From: Pseudomonas paeninsulae
GTDB taxonomy: Bacteria > Pseudomonadota > Gammaproteobacteria > Pseudomonadales > Pseudomonadaceae
Assembly: GCF_035621475.1 (NCBI RefSeq)
Contig: NZ_CP141799.1
Span: 3,832,501 to 3,896,500 of the forward strand
Direction of reading: 5' to 3'
DNA: 64,000 nt
Under the pieces are notes generated by a model. That model saw nothing but the letters and a program-made list of their open reading frames with translations, made no database searches and had not been told where the DNA came from. The position numbers and the translations under genes are program-made. This document shows, in pieces, positions 47,655 to 56,159 of the stretch (within the stretch, counting starts at the first letter, position 1; every line of letters begins with the position of its first letter).

Positions 47655-48473
47655 ATGAGCCACGCCATCGAACCCTACCACCCCGGTCTATTCGACCTGA
47701 CCCACAAGATCACCGTGGAAAAGCACGGCCACACCGCGCTGATCACCATCAACCATCCGCCGGCCAACACCTGGGACCGCGACTCGCTGATCGGCCTCAA
47801 GCAACTGATCGAGCACCTCAACCACGACGACGACATCTACGCCCTGGTGGTGACCGGCCAGGGCGGCAAGTTCTTCAGCGCCGGCGCCGATCTCAACCTG
47901 TTCGCCGATGGCGACAAGGCCCGCGCGCGGGAAATGGCCCGGCGCTTCGGCGAAGCCTTCGAGGCACTGCGCGATTTTCGCGGTGTGTCGATCGCCGCGA
48001 TCAACGGCTACGCCATGGGTGGCGGCCTGGAGTGCGCGCTGGCCTGCGACCTGCGCATCGCCGAACGCCAGGCGCAGATGGCCCTGCCGGAAGCCGCGGT
48101 AGGCCTGCTGCCCTGCGCCGGCGGCACCCAACACCTGGCCTGGCTGGTCGGTGAAGGCTGGGCCAAGCGCATGATCCTCTGTGGCGAGCGCATCGACGCC
48201 GAAACCGCCCTGCGCATCGGCCTGGTCGAACAACTGGTCGACAGCGGCGAAGCGCGCGGCCATGCCCTGCTGCTGGCGGCCAAAGTCGCGCGGCAGAGCC
48301 CGGTGGCGGTACGCACCATCAAACCGCTGATCCAGGGCGCCCGCGCACGCAGCCCGAGCACCTGGTTGAGCGAAGAACGCGAGCGCTTCATCGACCTGTT
48401 CGACGCCGACGATACCCGCGAAGGGGTGAACGCCTTCCTGGAAAAACGCGCGCCACAGTGGCGCAATAAATAA
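47655..48473 (+). CDS. Enoyl-CoA hydratase, probable methacrylyl-CoA hydratase
   Basis: 272 residues from ATG 47655 (GAGG at 6 nt). It has the crotonase fold with the oxyanion hole SAGADLNLF and GYAMGGGLECALACDLRIA, and acid residues in GGLECAL and LPEAAVGLLP. In this cluster it should hydrate methacrylyl-CoA to 3-hydroxyisobutyryl-CoA. An upstream ATG at 47643 would add only four residues. Confidence 0.9.
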   Translation: MSHAIEPYHPGLFDLTHKITVEKHGHTALITINHPPANTWDRDSLIGLKQLIEHLNHDDDIYALVVTGQGGKFFSAGADLNLFADGDKARAREMARRFGEAFEALRDFRGVSIAAINGYAMGGGLECALACDLRIAERQAQMALPEAAVGLLPCAGGTQHLAWLVGEGWAKRMILCGERIDAETALRIGLVEQLVDSGEARGHALLLAAKVARQSPVAVRTIKPLIQGARARSPSTWLSEERERFIDLFDADDTREGVNAFLEKRAPQWRNK

Positions 48474-48518
48474 AGCCCATTCCCCGAGCGTGCGCCGTGC
48501 GCACCAGGAACCCGCGAC

Positions 48519-49622
48519 ATGAACGTGATTTTCGAAGAACACCACAGCCTGCATGGCTTTCGGATCGGCATCGCCAGCCTGGATGCAGAAAAAAGCCTGA
48601 ACGCCCTGACCTTGCCGATGATCGAGGCATTGGATGCAAAACTCGCGGCCTGGGCCGATGACCCGACCATCGCCTGCGTGCTGCTGCGTGGCAACGGTGC
48701 CAAAGCCTTCTGCGCCGGCGGTGACGTGGTGCAACTGGCGCAGCAGTGCCGCGAACACCCCGGCGAAGTACCGCCTCTGGCGCGGCGCTTCTTCGCCGAC
48801 GAATACCGTCTCGACCATCGTCTTCATACCTACCCGAAACCCTTGATCTGCTGGGCCCACGGCCATGTGCTGGGTGGCGGCATGGGCCTGATGCAGGGCG
48901 CCGGGGTGCGCATCGTCACCCCGAGCAGTCGCCTGGGTATGCCGGAAATCAATATCGGCCTGTATCCGGATGTCGGCGGCAGTTGGTTCCTCGCCCGCCT
49001 GCCGGGCAAGCTCGGCCTGTTCCTCGGCCTCACCGCCAGCAGCATCAACGCCCGCGACGCCCTGGACCTGGACCTGGCTGACCGTTTCCTGCTCGACGAG
49101 CAACAAGACGCCCTGATCGAAGGGCTGGTGCAACTGAACTGGCTGGAACAACCACAATTGCAACTGCACAGCCTGCTCAAGGCCCTGCAGCACGAGGCCC
49201 TCGGCGAACTGCCGGAAGCCCAATGGCTACCGCGCCGCGAACGCATCGACGAGGTGCTCGACCAGGCTGATCTGCCCACCGCCTGGCGCGCCCTCACCGC
49301 CCTGCACAACAACAGCGACCTGCTGCTGGCGCGCGCAGCCAAGACCCTGGCCGGCGGCTGCCCGCTGAGCGCGCATCTGGTCTGGCAGCAAATCGCTCGC
49401 GCCCGCCACCTGTCAGTGGCCCAGGTATTCCAGATGGAGTACGCCATGAGCCTGAATTGCTGCCGCCACCCGGAACTCCCCGAAGGTGTACGCGCGCGCC
49501 TGATCGACAAGGACCAAACACCCCGCTGGCACTGGCCGGATGTGGCCAGCATCCCCGCAGAGGTGATCGACTCGCACTTCGAGGCCACATGGGAAGGCGA
49601 GCATCCGCTGGCGGATCTGTAA
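48519..49622 (+). CDS. 3-hydroxyisobutyryl-CoA hydrolase family protein
   Basis: 367 residues, longer than a hydratase as expected for the HIBYL-CoA hydrolase branch of the crotonase family. WAHGHVLGGGMGLMQGAGVRIVTPSSRLGMPEINIGLYPDVGGSWFLARLPG is diagnostic. It releases 3-hydroxyisobutyrate, the substrate of MmsB encoded next. The C-terminal VFQMEYAMSLNCCRHPELPEGVRARLIDKD is also family-typical. Confidence 0.93.
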   Translation: MNVIFEEHHSLHGFRIGIASLDAEKSLNALTLPMIEALDAKLAAWADDPTIACVLLRGNGAKAFCAGGDVVQLAQQCREHPGEVPPLARRFFADEYRLDHRLHTYPKPLICWAHGHVLGGGMGLMQGAGVRIVTPSSRLGMPEINIGLYPDVGGSWFLARLPGKLGLFLGLTASSINARDALDLDLADRFLLDEQQDALIEGLVQLNWLEQPQLQLHSLLKALQHEALGELPEAQWLPRRERIDEVLDQADLPTAWRALTALHNNSDLLLARAAKTLAGGCPLSAHLVWQQIARARHLSVAQVFQMEYAMSLNCCRHPELPEGVRARLIDKDQTPRWHWPDVASIPAEVIDSHFEATWEGEHPLADL

Positions 49623-49654
49623 CCAGCTTTAGGGGGCGCCGTGCGCATCGGATC

Positions 49655-49774
49655 GTAGGGTGGGTTAGGCGCATGGCACGCTGCATCGGTCACATACGCT
49701 TATTGATTGCGCCGTAACCCACCAGCGCAACCCAACCCGACAGCATGGGTATCGCTATGCTCAACCCATCCTAC
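49655..49774. repeat. Composite extragenic repeat (GTAGGGTGGGTT type)
   Basis: GTAGGGTGGGTTAGGCGC at 49655 pairs imperfectly with GCGCCGTAACCCACC at 49709-49723, and its outer end pairs with AACCCATCCTAC at 49763-49774. It resembles two nested copies of the same element. It fills the 198-bp gap before mmsB. Confidence 0.65.
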
Positions 49775-49820
49775 GCCCCGCAGCACAACCAAACGGGCGT
49801 TCCAGATAAGGAGCATAACC

Positions 49821-50705
49821 ATGACAACGATCGCCTTTATCGGCCTCGGCCATATGGGCCTGCCCATGGCCCGCAACCTGCTCAAGGCCGGCTTCACGCT
49901 CAACGTCTTCGACCTGGTGCAAGCGGCCATCGACGAACTGGCCAAGGAAGGGGCGCAAGCCGCGAGCAGTGCCAGCGACGCCGTACAAGGCGCCGACGTG
50001 GTGATCAGCATGCTGCCGGCCAGCCGGCATGTCGAAAGCCTGTACTTGGGCGACGGCGGCCTGCTCAAGGCGCTCAAGCCCGGCACCCTGGTCCTGGAGT
50101 GCTCGACCATCGCCCCGGAGTCTGCGCGCCAGGTGCATAAGGCGGCGGCCGAGCGTGGCTTGGAGATGCTCGACGCACCGGTTTCCGGCGGTACCGCCGG
50201 CGCCGCCGCCGGCACCCTGACCTTCATGATCGGCGGCCAGGCCAGCACCCTGGAAAAAGCCCGTCCAGTCTTCACTGCCATGGGCAGCAACATCTTCCAC
50301 GCCGGTCCCGATGGCGCCGGCCAGGTGGCCAAGGTGTGCAACAACCAGGTCCTGGCGGTGCAGATGATCGCTACCGCCGAAGCCATGGCCCTGGGCGTGG
50401 CCAACGGCCTGGAGCCGGCCGTGCTGGCCGAGATCATGCGCCAGAGCTCCGGCGGCAACTGGACCCTGGAAAAATACAACCCCTGGCCCGGCGTAATGGA
50501 AAACGCCCCGGCATCCAAAGGCTATTCCGGTGGATTCATGGCCGAATTGATGGCCAAGGATCTCGGCCTGGCCCAGGAAGCCGCGCAACACAGCGGCAGC
50601 AGCACACCGATGGGCGCCCTGGCCCTGCAGCTGTATCGCCTGTTGCTCAAGCAAGGCAAGGGCCAGCAGGATTTTTCGGTGGTGCAGCAGTTGTTCGTCG
50701 AATAA
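49821..50705 (+). CDS. mmsB: 3-hydroxyisobutyrate dehydrogenase
   Basis: 294 residues from ATG 49821 (AAGGAG at 7 nt). It oxidises 3-hydroxyisobutyrate to methylmalonate semialdehyde, which MmsA then uses. The Rossmann motif is IGLGHMGLPMARNL, substrate motif DAPVSGGTAGA and catalytic Lys in GQVAKVCNNQ. It is last in the valine cluster. Confidence 0.95.
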   Translation: MTTIAFIGLGHMGLPMARNLLKAGFTLNVFDLVQAAIDELAKEGAQAASSASDAVQGADVVISMLPASRHVESLYLGDGGLLKALKPGTLVLECSTIAPESARQVHKAAAERGLEMLDAPVSGGTAGAAAGTLTFMIGGQASTLEKARPVFTAMGSNIFHAGPDGAGQVAKVCNNQVLAVQMIATAEAMALGVANGLEPAVLAEIMRQSSGGNWTLEKYNPWPGVMENAPASKGYSGGFMAELMAKDLGLAQEAAQHSGSSTPMGALALQLYRLLLKQGKGQQDFSVVQQLFVE

Positions 50706-50719
50706 GCGCAAAGCCAACG

Positions 50720-50739
50720 GCGGGTTGCACCCGCCCTAC
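50720..50739 (+). repeat. Solo copy of the 47614-47633 arm
   Basis: This 20-base sequence matches the right arm of the perfect inverted repeat at 47584-47633 exactly, 14 nt after the mmsB stop. Confidence 0.8.
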
Positions 50740-50782
50740 TGGCTATTTGTCGAGTAACGCAGGGCTGCGGATCGCAGCTCGT

Positions 50783-50850
50783 GTAGCCCGGATGTAATCC
50801 GGGGAGAGGTTCGCGCCTACTACACCGTTCCCGGATTGCATCCAGGCTAC
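50783..50850. repeat. REP-like imperfect inverted repeat
   Basis: GTAGCCCGGATGTAATCCGGG and its inverted counterpart at 50830-50850 agree at 19 of 21 positions. GTAGCCCGGATG-type elements are widespread extragenic repeats of gammaproteobacteria. Confidence 0.75.
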
Positions 50851-50864
50851 GATCTGCAGATAGC

Positions 50865-50892
50865 AAAAAGCCGCAGATTCCTGCGGCTTTTT
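50865..50892. terminator. Bidirectional intrinsic terminator, mmsB/lapC
   Basis: AAAAAGCCGCAG, loop ATTC and CTGCGGCTTTTT form a perfect 12-bp stem with T runs in both directions, 19 nt after the lapC stop. It ends the lapEBC transcript and the opposing one. Confidence 0.92.
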
Positions 50893-50911
50893 CATCTACC
50901 CATAGCTCCGA

Positions 50912-52285
50912 TCAGCGCTCGCGCAACGCCTCCGCGCGGGCACGGATGATCGGTTTGAGCAGGTAGCTGAGCACGCTTTTCTTGCCGGTGATGATGTCTA
51001 CCGAGGCGACCATGCCGGGAATGATCAGCAACGGATGCTCTTCGCTGCCCAGGTGGCTCCTGTTGGTGCGCAATTTGATCACGTAGAAGCTGTTGCCATC
51101 GTCGTCGGTCACGGTGTCCGCGCCAATCTGCTCCAGCTCGGCCTTGAGCCCACCGTAGATGGTGTAGTCATAGGCGGTGAACTTGACCATGGCCTCCTGC
51201 CCCGGATGGAGGAAGGCAATATCTTGCGGACGGATGCGCGCCTCCACCAGCAGGTTCTCGCCCAGCGGCACGATCTCCACCAGGTCGCTGCCCGGCTGAA
51301 TCACTCCACCGATGGTGTTGACCAGCAGCAGCTTGACGATACCGCGCACGGGTGAGGTAACCAGGGTGCGATTGACCCGATCTTCCAGCGCCTTGCCGGT
51401 CGACTGGATCTTGCTCAGATCGGTGCGCGCCTCATTTAACTGGGTCAGCGCATCGCTGCGAAAACGCCCGCGGGTCTCGTCGATCTTGCGCTCGGCTTCC
51501 TTGATCGCGGCCTCGGCACGCGGCATCGCCAGGGTGGTGGCCTGCAGCTGGCCGCGACTCTCCACCTCGGCACGCTTCAAACGCAGCACTTCAACCGGGG
51601 AAATCGCGCCCTCGGCCACCAGTGGCTCGGACATGCGAATTTCCTGGCGCAACAGCTCCAGGCTGTTGCGAAACTGGTTCTGCTTGGAAGCAAACTCGCG
51701 CAATTCCTGGCGGCGCTGAAGCAACTGCTGCTCCAGCCCGGCGACCTCGTCCAGCAGCTGCTGGCGCCGGCTGTTGAACAACTGCTCCTCGTTCTCGGCC
51801 TGACGCGGCACCTTCTCGCGTACTTCGGCGACAATTACCAGTTCGCGATCCTGTATTTCCGCACTGAGGCGTTCGACCCGCAGCAGCAGGGCCAGGCGGT
51901 CGGCCTCGGTCTCACCGACGTTGGAGGCAAAACGCGTGTCATCCAGACGCAGCAGCGGATCGCCGACATTGACAATCTGCCCCTCGCGGACAAACAGTTC
52001 GGAAACGATACCGCCTTCCAAGTTCTGGATTTTCTGCAGCCGTGAGAATGGAATCGCCTTGCCATCGCCACGGGTGACCTCGTCGACCACGGCGAAATGC
52101 GCCCACAGCAAACAGAAGGCAACGAAGGCGATCAAGCCCCAGATGGTCAGGCGAATGATCCTGGGCGCATCCTCGATCAGCGCCTTGCTGACTTCCGGCA
52201 GCGGCTCGTCGCCCATGGCGTCATGACTGCCGAAGTAAGACGCAAGAGCCTGACGCAGACCTTTTGACGGTGGTTTAACTGACAC
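50912..52285 (-). CDS. lapC: Type I secretion membrane fusion protein (LapC/HlyD)
   Basis: 457 residues, GTG start, overlapping lapB by 11 nt. One N-terminal transmembrane helix (LTIWGLIAFVAFCLLWAHFAVV) is followed by a lipoyl half, a long coiled coil (about 140-290) and a second lipoyl/beta domain. The C-terminal SYLLKPIIRARAEALRER is typical. It bridges LapB and LapE. Confidence 0.92.
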   Translation of the reverse strand: MSVKPPSKGLRQALASYFGSHDAMGDEPLPEVSKALIEDAPRIIRLTIWGLIAFVAFCLLWAHFAVVDEVTRGDGKAIPFSRLQKIQNLEGGIVSELFVREGQIVNVGDPLLRLDDTRFASNVGETEADRLALLLRVERLSAEIQDRELVIVAEVREKVPRQAENEEQLFNSRRQQLLDEVAGLEQQLLQRRQELREFASKQNQFRNSLELLRQEIRMSEPLVAEGAISPVEVLRLKRAEVESRGQLQATTLAMPRAEAAIKEAERKIDETRGRFRSDALTQLNEARTDLSKIQSTGKALEDRVNRTLVTSPVRGIVKLLLVNTIGGVIQPGSDLVEIVPLGENLLVEARIRPQDIAFLHPGQEAMVKFTAYDYTIYGGLKAELEQIGADTVTDDDGNSFYVIKLRTNRSHLGSEEHPLLIIPGMVASVDIITGKKSVLSYLLKPIIRARAEALRER

Positions 52286-54431
52286 TGATCTGCCCCTTTT
52301 TCAGCGCTTCCATGACACTGCCTTTAGGGCCGTCGGCGATGATCTGCCCACGGTCGACGATGATCAGCCGGTCGACCAGACTGAGCATGGAGGCACGGTG
52401 GGTAACCAGCAGCAGGGTCTTGCTGCCGATAACGGCAGCCAGGCGCTGCTTGAGCCGCTCTTCGCCGGTGTTGTCCATGGCGCTGGTCGGCTCGTCGAAC
52501 AGCAGGATTTGCGGGTCGAGCAACAACGCCCGGGCCAGGGCAACGTTCTGCCGCTGTCCCCCAGAAAGGTTCTGCCCACGCTCGCCGACCTGCAGTTCGT
52601 AGCCTTTGGGATGCAGACGCACGAACTCATGCACGCCAGCCAACTCGGATGCCTGCAAGACCAGCTCATCCTCCACGTAGCGCGCACCCACCATCAGGTT
52701 GTCGCGCAGCGTGCCGGAAAACAGCTGGATATCCTGGGGCACGTAGCCGATGTTGTGGCGCAGATCGCTGACATCCAGCTGGCGCACATCGACGCCGTCG
52801 ACCAACAGGCTGCCGGCATCCGGTTGGTACAAGCCGACAATCAGCTTGGCCAGCGAACTCTTGCCAGAGCCGCTGCGACCGATGATGCCGATCTTCTCGC
52901 CGGGTCGCACCACCAGGTTGATGTTCTGCAGGGCGGCCTGCTGCTGGTCCGGATAATGGAAATCCAGCTGGCGGAACTCGATGGCACCCTGCAATGACTG
53001 ACGCTTGAGCGGACGCTCCTCTTCCTGACGCTCCTGCGGCAGGGTCATCATATGATTGACTGACTCGAGGGTGACACGAGCCTGCTGGTAGCGGGTCAGC
53101 AGGCCAGATAATTGGGTCAGCGGGCCGAGTGCACGACTGCTGAGCATGTAGCAGGCAATCAGGCCACCCATGCTCAGTTGGCCGTCGATGATCTGGTAAA
53201 CACCGAAGACGATCACGATTACGCCGGCCAGTTGCTGCAGCAGCATCGTCGCATTCATCGCCAGACTGGAGAGCATGCGCGCGCGTAACTCCAGGCGACT
53301 GAGGGTGCCGATGGTCTGTTCCCACAGATACTGGCGCTCGCTCTCGGCATTATTGACCTTGACCGCATCCAGTCCGGCGAGGCTTTCGATCAGGCTCGAC
53401 TGGCGCTCGGCGGCCAGCGCCATGGTGCGCTCCATGGTTTCCGCCAGGGGTCGCTGCAACGCCCAGCCGATCAGGGCGACCAGCGGAAAGGCCAATACCG
53501 GGATCCACACCAGGTGGCCGCCGATCATCGCGATGACCGCCAAAATCAACAGGGTAAATGGCAGATCGATGACACTGGCCAGGGTCAGTGAGGCGAGGAA
53601 ATCGCGCAGACTCTGAAATTCGTGGATGTTCTGGGCGAAACTACCAACTCGCGCCGGACGATACTTGATGGCCATGCCGACGACACGCTCGAACAGCGTC
53701 GCCGAAATAATCAGGTCGGTCTTCTTGCCCGCAAGATCCAGGCACAGACCGCGCAAGGTTTTCAGCAGCAGATCGAACAGATACACGCCACAGATACCGA
53801 TCGCCAGCACCCAGAGCGTGGCCTCTGCCTGGTTGGGCACCACCCGATCGTAAACATTCATGACGAACAGCGGCGTGGCCAGGCCGATCAGACTGATCAG
53901 GAAACTGGCCGCGATTGCGTCTATATAGAGCCAGCGGGAGCGCTTGAGCGTGTCGCGAAACCAGGAAGTCGCCCGTGGAATCAGCTCGCCGCGATTGAAG
54001 TCGAACTTGTGCAGCGGCTGGGCAAAGAACACCTGGCCACTGTAATCCTCGTCCAACATCTCGGCACTGAGGAGAACCTCACCACCCTCACTCTCGCTGG
54101 GCATGACCCGCGCACGACCCTGCTCGTCCCAACCGAGCAAGACCGCGCTGCGACCTTCACGCAGCAACAGCAGCGCAGGCATGGCCAACGTCGGGATCTT
54201 GTGCAGACTGCGGCGCAACCAACGCCCTTGCAGGCCGGCGCGAGCCGCTGCACGGGGCAGCAACTCGACACTCAGGCGTTGTTCGGGCAGTGGCAAGCCG
54301 GCCGTGAGCATGGCCCGACTGACCGGCTTCTGGTGCAGACTGCAAAGTGACAGCAGGCTGTCGAGCAGTGGATCATCGTAGCGATCGCGCGGATCGCTAC
54401 GGGTCGGGGCCTGGCTGAGGTCTACTGCCAC
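52275..54431 (-). CDS. lapB: Type I secretion ABC transporter (LapB)
   Basis: 718 residues, GTG start. An N-terminal C39-like domain (about 20-140) lacks a catalytic Cys-His set, as in adhesin exporters. A five- or six-helix ABC membrane domain (about 165-460) precedes the ATPase, with Walker A GRSGSGKSS (around residue 516-524), signature LSGGQRQNVALARALL and Walker B ILLFDEPTSAMD. It exports the adhesin encoded divergently. Confidence 0.93.
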   Translation of the reverse strand: MAVDLSQAPTRSDPRDRYDDPLLDSLLSLCSLHQKPVSRAMLTAGLPLPEQRLSVELLPRAAARAGLQGRWLRRSLHKIPTLAMPALLLLREGRSAVLLGWDEQGRARVMPSESEGGEVLLSAEMLDEDYSGQVFFAQPLHKFDFNRGELIPRATSWFRDTLKRSRWLYIDAIAASFLISLIGLATPLFVMNVYDRVVPNQAEATLWVLAIGICGVYLFDLLLKTLRGLCLDLAGKKTDLIISATLFERVVGMAIKYRPARVGSFAQNIHEFQSLRDFLASLTLASVIDLPFTLLILAVIAMIGGHLVWIPVLAFPLVALIGWALQRPLAETMERTMALAAERQSSLIESLAGLDAVKVNNAESERQYLWEQTIGTLSRLELRARMLSSLAMNATMLLQQLAGVIVIVFGVYQIIDGQLSMGGLIACYMLSSRALGPLTQLSGLLTRYQQARVTLESVNHMMTLPQERQEEERPLKRQSLQGAIEFRQLDFHYPDQQQAALQNINLVVRPGEKIGIIGRSGSGKSSLAKLIVGLYQPDAGSLLVDGVDVRQLDVSDLRHNIGYVPQDIQLFSGTLRDNLMVGARYVEDELVLQASELAGVHEFVRLHPKGYELQVGERGQNLSGGQRQNVALARALLLDPQILLFDEPTSAMDNTGEERLKQRLAAVIGSKTLLLVTHRASMLSLVDRLIIVDRGQIIADGPKGSVMEALKKGQISVS

Positions 54432-54464
54432 AAAGATTTACTCATGCACGGAGGAGAGTCGCTG

Positions 54465-55808
54465 TCAGTTCAGTCCCGGCAGTGTCACCTTGGCCTTGAC
54501 TACGTCCAGCGGCGCCGCAGCCATGGGTGCAACTACACCTTGGCTTTGCAGCAGGGAGCCCATGGTCGCCTTGATCCGGTATTGAGTAAACAGTTCAGTG
54601 AAGCGCACCTCTTCCAGGCGACGCGCAGCAGTGAACAGTTCGTTCTCGCTGTCGAGCAAGTCCAGCAGGGTCCGCTCGCCCAGGCCGAACTGCTTCTGGT
54701 AGGAATCGCGCACCCGGCTGCTGTAGTCGACATATTGCTGAGCGATCGGCAATTGCTGACGCGAATTCTCCAGGGCATTCCAGGCCAGACCGAGGTCCTC
54801 GAGCAGTACGCGCAACGCATTGTTGCGGATATCCATCGCTTGGTTGACCTGATACGACTTGGACTGCAGGTCGGCCTTGTTGCTGCCACCGGCGAACAGG
54901 TTGTAGCGCATGCGCAGCATCGCCTGCCATTCATTGCTATGGCCGGGCACGCCATCGATATTGCTGTCGACACCCTGCGACAGTTCGGCGTCGAAACGCG
55001 GATAGAACGTCGACTTGGCCGCTTCGTACTGCTGCTCACTGGCCTGAACATCGGACTCGGCCGAACTCAAAAACGGATTATTCGCCAGCATTTCCTCACG
55101 CGCGGCTTGCAGGTTTTCTGGCAAACGGCCTGGTAACCCTTGCGGCATGCTCAGTTCGCTGGGATCGCTGCCAACCACGCTGTAATAATTGACCTGCGCG
55201 TCGGCCAGATTGGTCTGCTCGGTGATCAGGTTGTTCCGCGCTTGCGCCAGACGGGCCTCGGCCTGATCGAGATCGGCCATACGCCCTACTCCGCGCTCGC
55301 TGCGCAGCGAGATCTGGTCGTAGATGCGCTCGTGGCTACGCAGGTTGTCAGTCGCCAGCCGCACCATGTCCTGGCGCTTGAGCACTTCCAGATAGACCTG
55401 CGCGACGGTCAGCGCGGTGCGTTCTGACGTGCCCAGCAGCTCATAGGCACGGGCATTGACCGTAGCCCGTTGACGGCCGACTTCACTGCTGGTGGCAAAA
55501 CCGTCGAACAACATCTGCTGCAGACGCAGGCTCGACTCGCCACGAGTCAGGGTCTCGGTGTTATGGGTAGTTCCACGCGTGCCCGGGCTGTCGGTGCCCT
55601 CACGACCATAGCCAGCAAGCAGGTCGACCCTAGGCAGATAGCCGCCCTTGGCGGCTTTCATCTGCTCCTCAACCGACAGGCGTGCATTGATCCCCGCCTG
55701 GATTTCCGGATGCACCTCAAGAGCGCTCTGCATGGCTTCGTTAAGGGTCTGGCCGTTGGCCGACAGGGAGATTGCCAGAGCAAGGGGAAGTAGGGCTAAG
55801 AAACGCAT
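54465..55808 (-). CDS. lapE: TolC-family outer membrane channel (LapE)
   Basis: 447 residues. Signal peptide to about residue 19 (ISLSANGQ). The two TolC repeats contain the usual helices (LTVAQVYLEVLKRQDMVRLATDNLRSHERIYDQI and AWNALENSRQQLPIAQQYVDYSSRVRDSYQKQFGLGERTLLDLLDSENELFTAARR). It is the outer-membrane part of the LapEBC exporter, and can hold LapA at the cell surface. It is the first gene of the unit; an 8-bp triple repeat lies in its leader. Confidence 0.92.
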   Translation of the reverse strand: MRFLALLPLALAISLSANGQTLNEAMQSALEVHPEIQAGINARLSVEEQMKAAKGGYLPRVDLLAGYGREGTDSPGTRGTTHNTETLTRGESSLRLQQMLFDGFATSSEVGRQRATVNARAYELLGTSERTALTVAQVYLEVLKRQDMVRLATDNLRSHERIYDQISLRSERGVGRMADLDQAEARLAQARNNLITEQTNLADAQVNYYSVVGSDPSELSMPQGLPGRLPENLQAAREEMLANNPFLSSAESDVQASEQQYEAAKSTFYPRFDAELSQGVDSNIDGVPGHSNEWQAMLRMRYNLFAGGSNKADLQSKSYQVNQAMDIRNNALRVLLEDLGLAWNALENSRQQLPIAQQYVDYSSRVRDSYQKQFGLGERTLLDLLDSENELFTAARRLEEVRFTELFTQYRIKATMGSLLQSQGVVAPMAAAPLDVVKAKVTLPGLN

Positions 55809-55835
55809 TGGGAGGTTAGATTCCTTTCAGGCAGA

Positions 55836-55859
55836 GGAGCAAAGGAGCAAAGGAGCAAA
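55836..55859. repeat. GGAGCAAA x3 short tandem repeat
   Basis: Three exact 8-bp units, 28 nt upstream of the lapE start in its untranslated leader. Unit number could vary by slippage, although three units is low. Confidence 0.8.
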
Positions 55860-56010
55860 GGGCATACAACATCAAAGGGCGGATCATTGCGAAACGACCC
55901 AGCTAACGAGGTCGCTCATGGATCTTTCCAACCGCTGAGGTGACATGAACAACTAGATCAATATCAAAGTGACATCAACGATAGCGAGTGTGTATGATCG
56001 CGAAAGAGCG

Positions 56011-56024
56011 GTCAATAGTTTGGC
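56011..56024. promoter_or_regulatory. FleQ-like site upstream of lapA
   Basis: GTCAATAGTTTGGC matches 11 of 14 positions of the FleQ-type palindrome GTCAATAAATTGAC as I remember it. FleQ controls lapA in other pseudomonads in response to c-di-GMP. Confidence 0.4.
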
Positions 56025-56159
56025 ACCGCGGCAGACTTATTTAAAGAAACGCCAGCTTATTATCGCCAATTAAATGGCGAATTGTATTTATTCTTTATTC
56101 TGGCCTCTGCCACATCAATCCAAGGATCACCCCACGCCCTGGGCGTCTGGAGCTTAAGC

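Larger units (their letters stand above)
55809..56159. other. lapE-lapA divergent intergenic region
   Basis: 351 bp with no gene, markedly AT-rich from about 56025 to 56100. It contains the GGAGCAAA triple repeat, a FleQ-like site and short inverted repeats (TCGCCA / TGGCGA at 56063-56080). Both divergent promoters must lie here. Confidence 0.7.
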
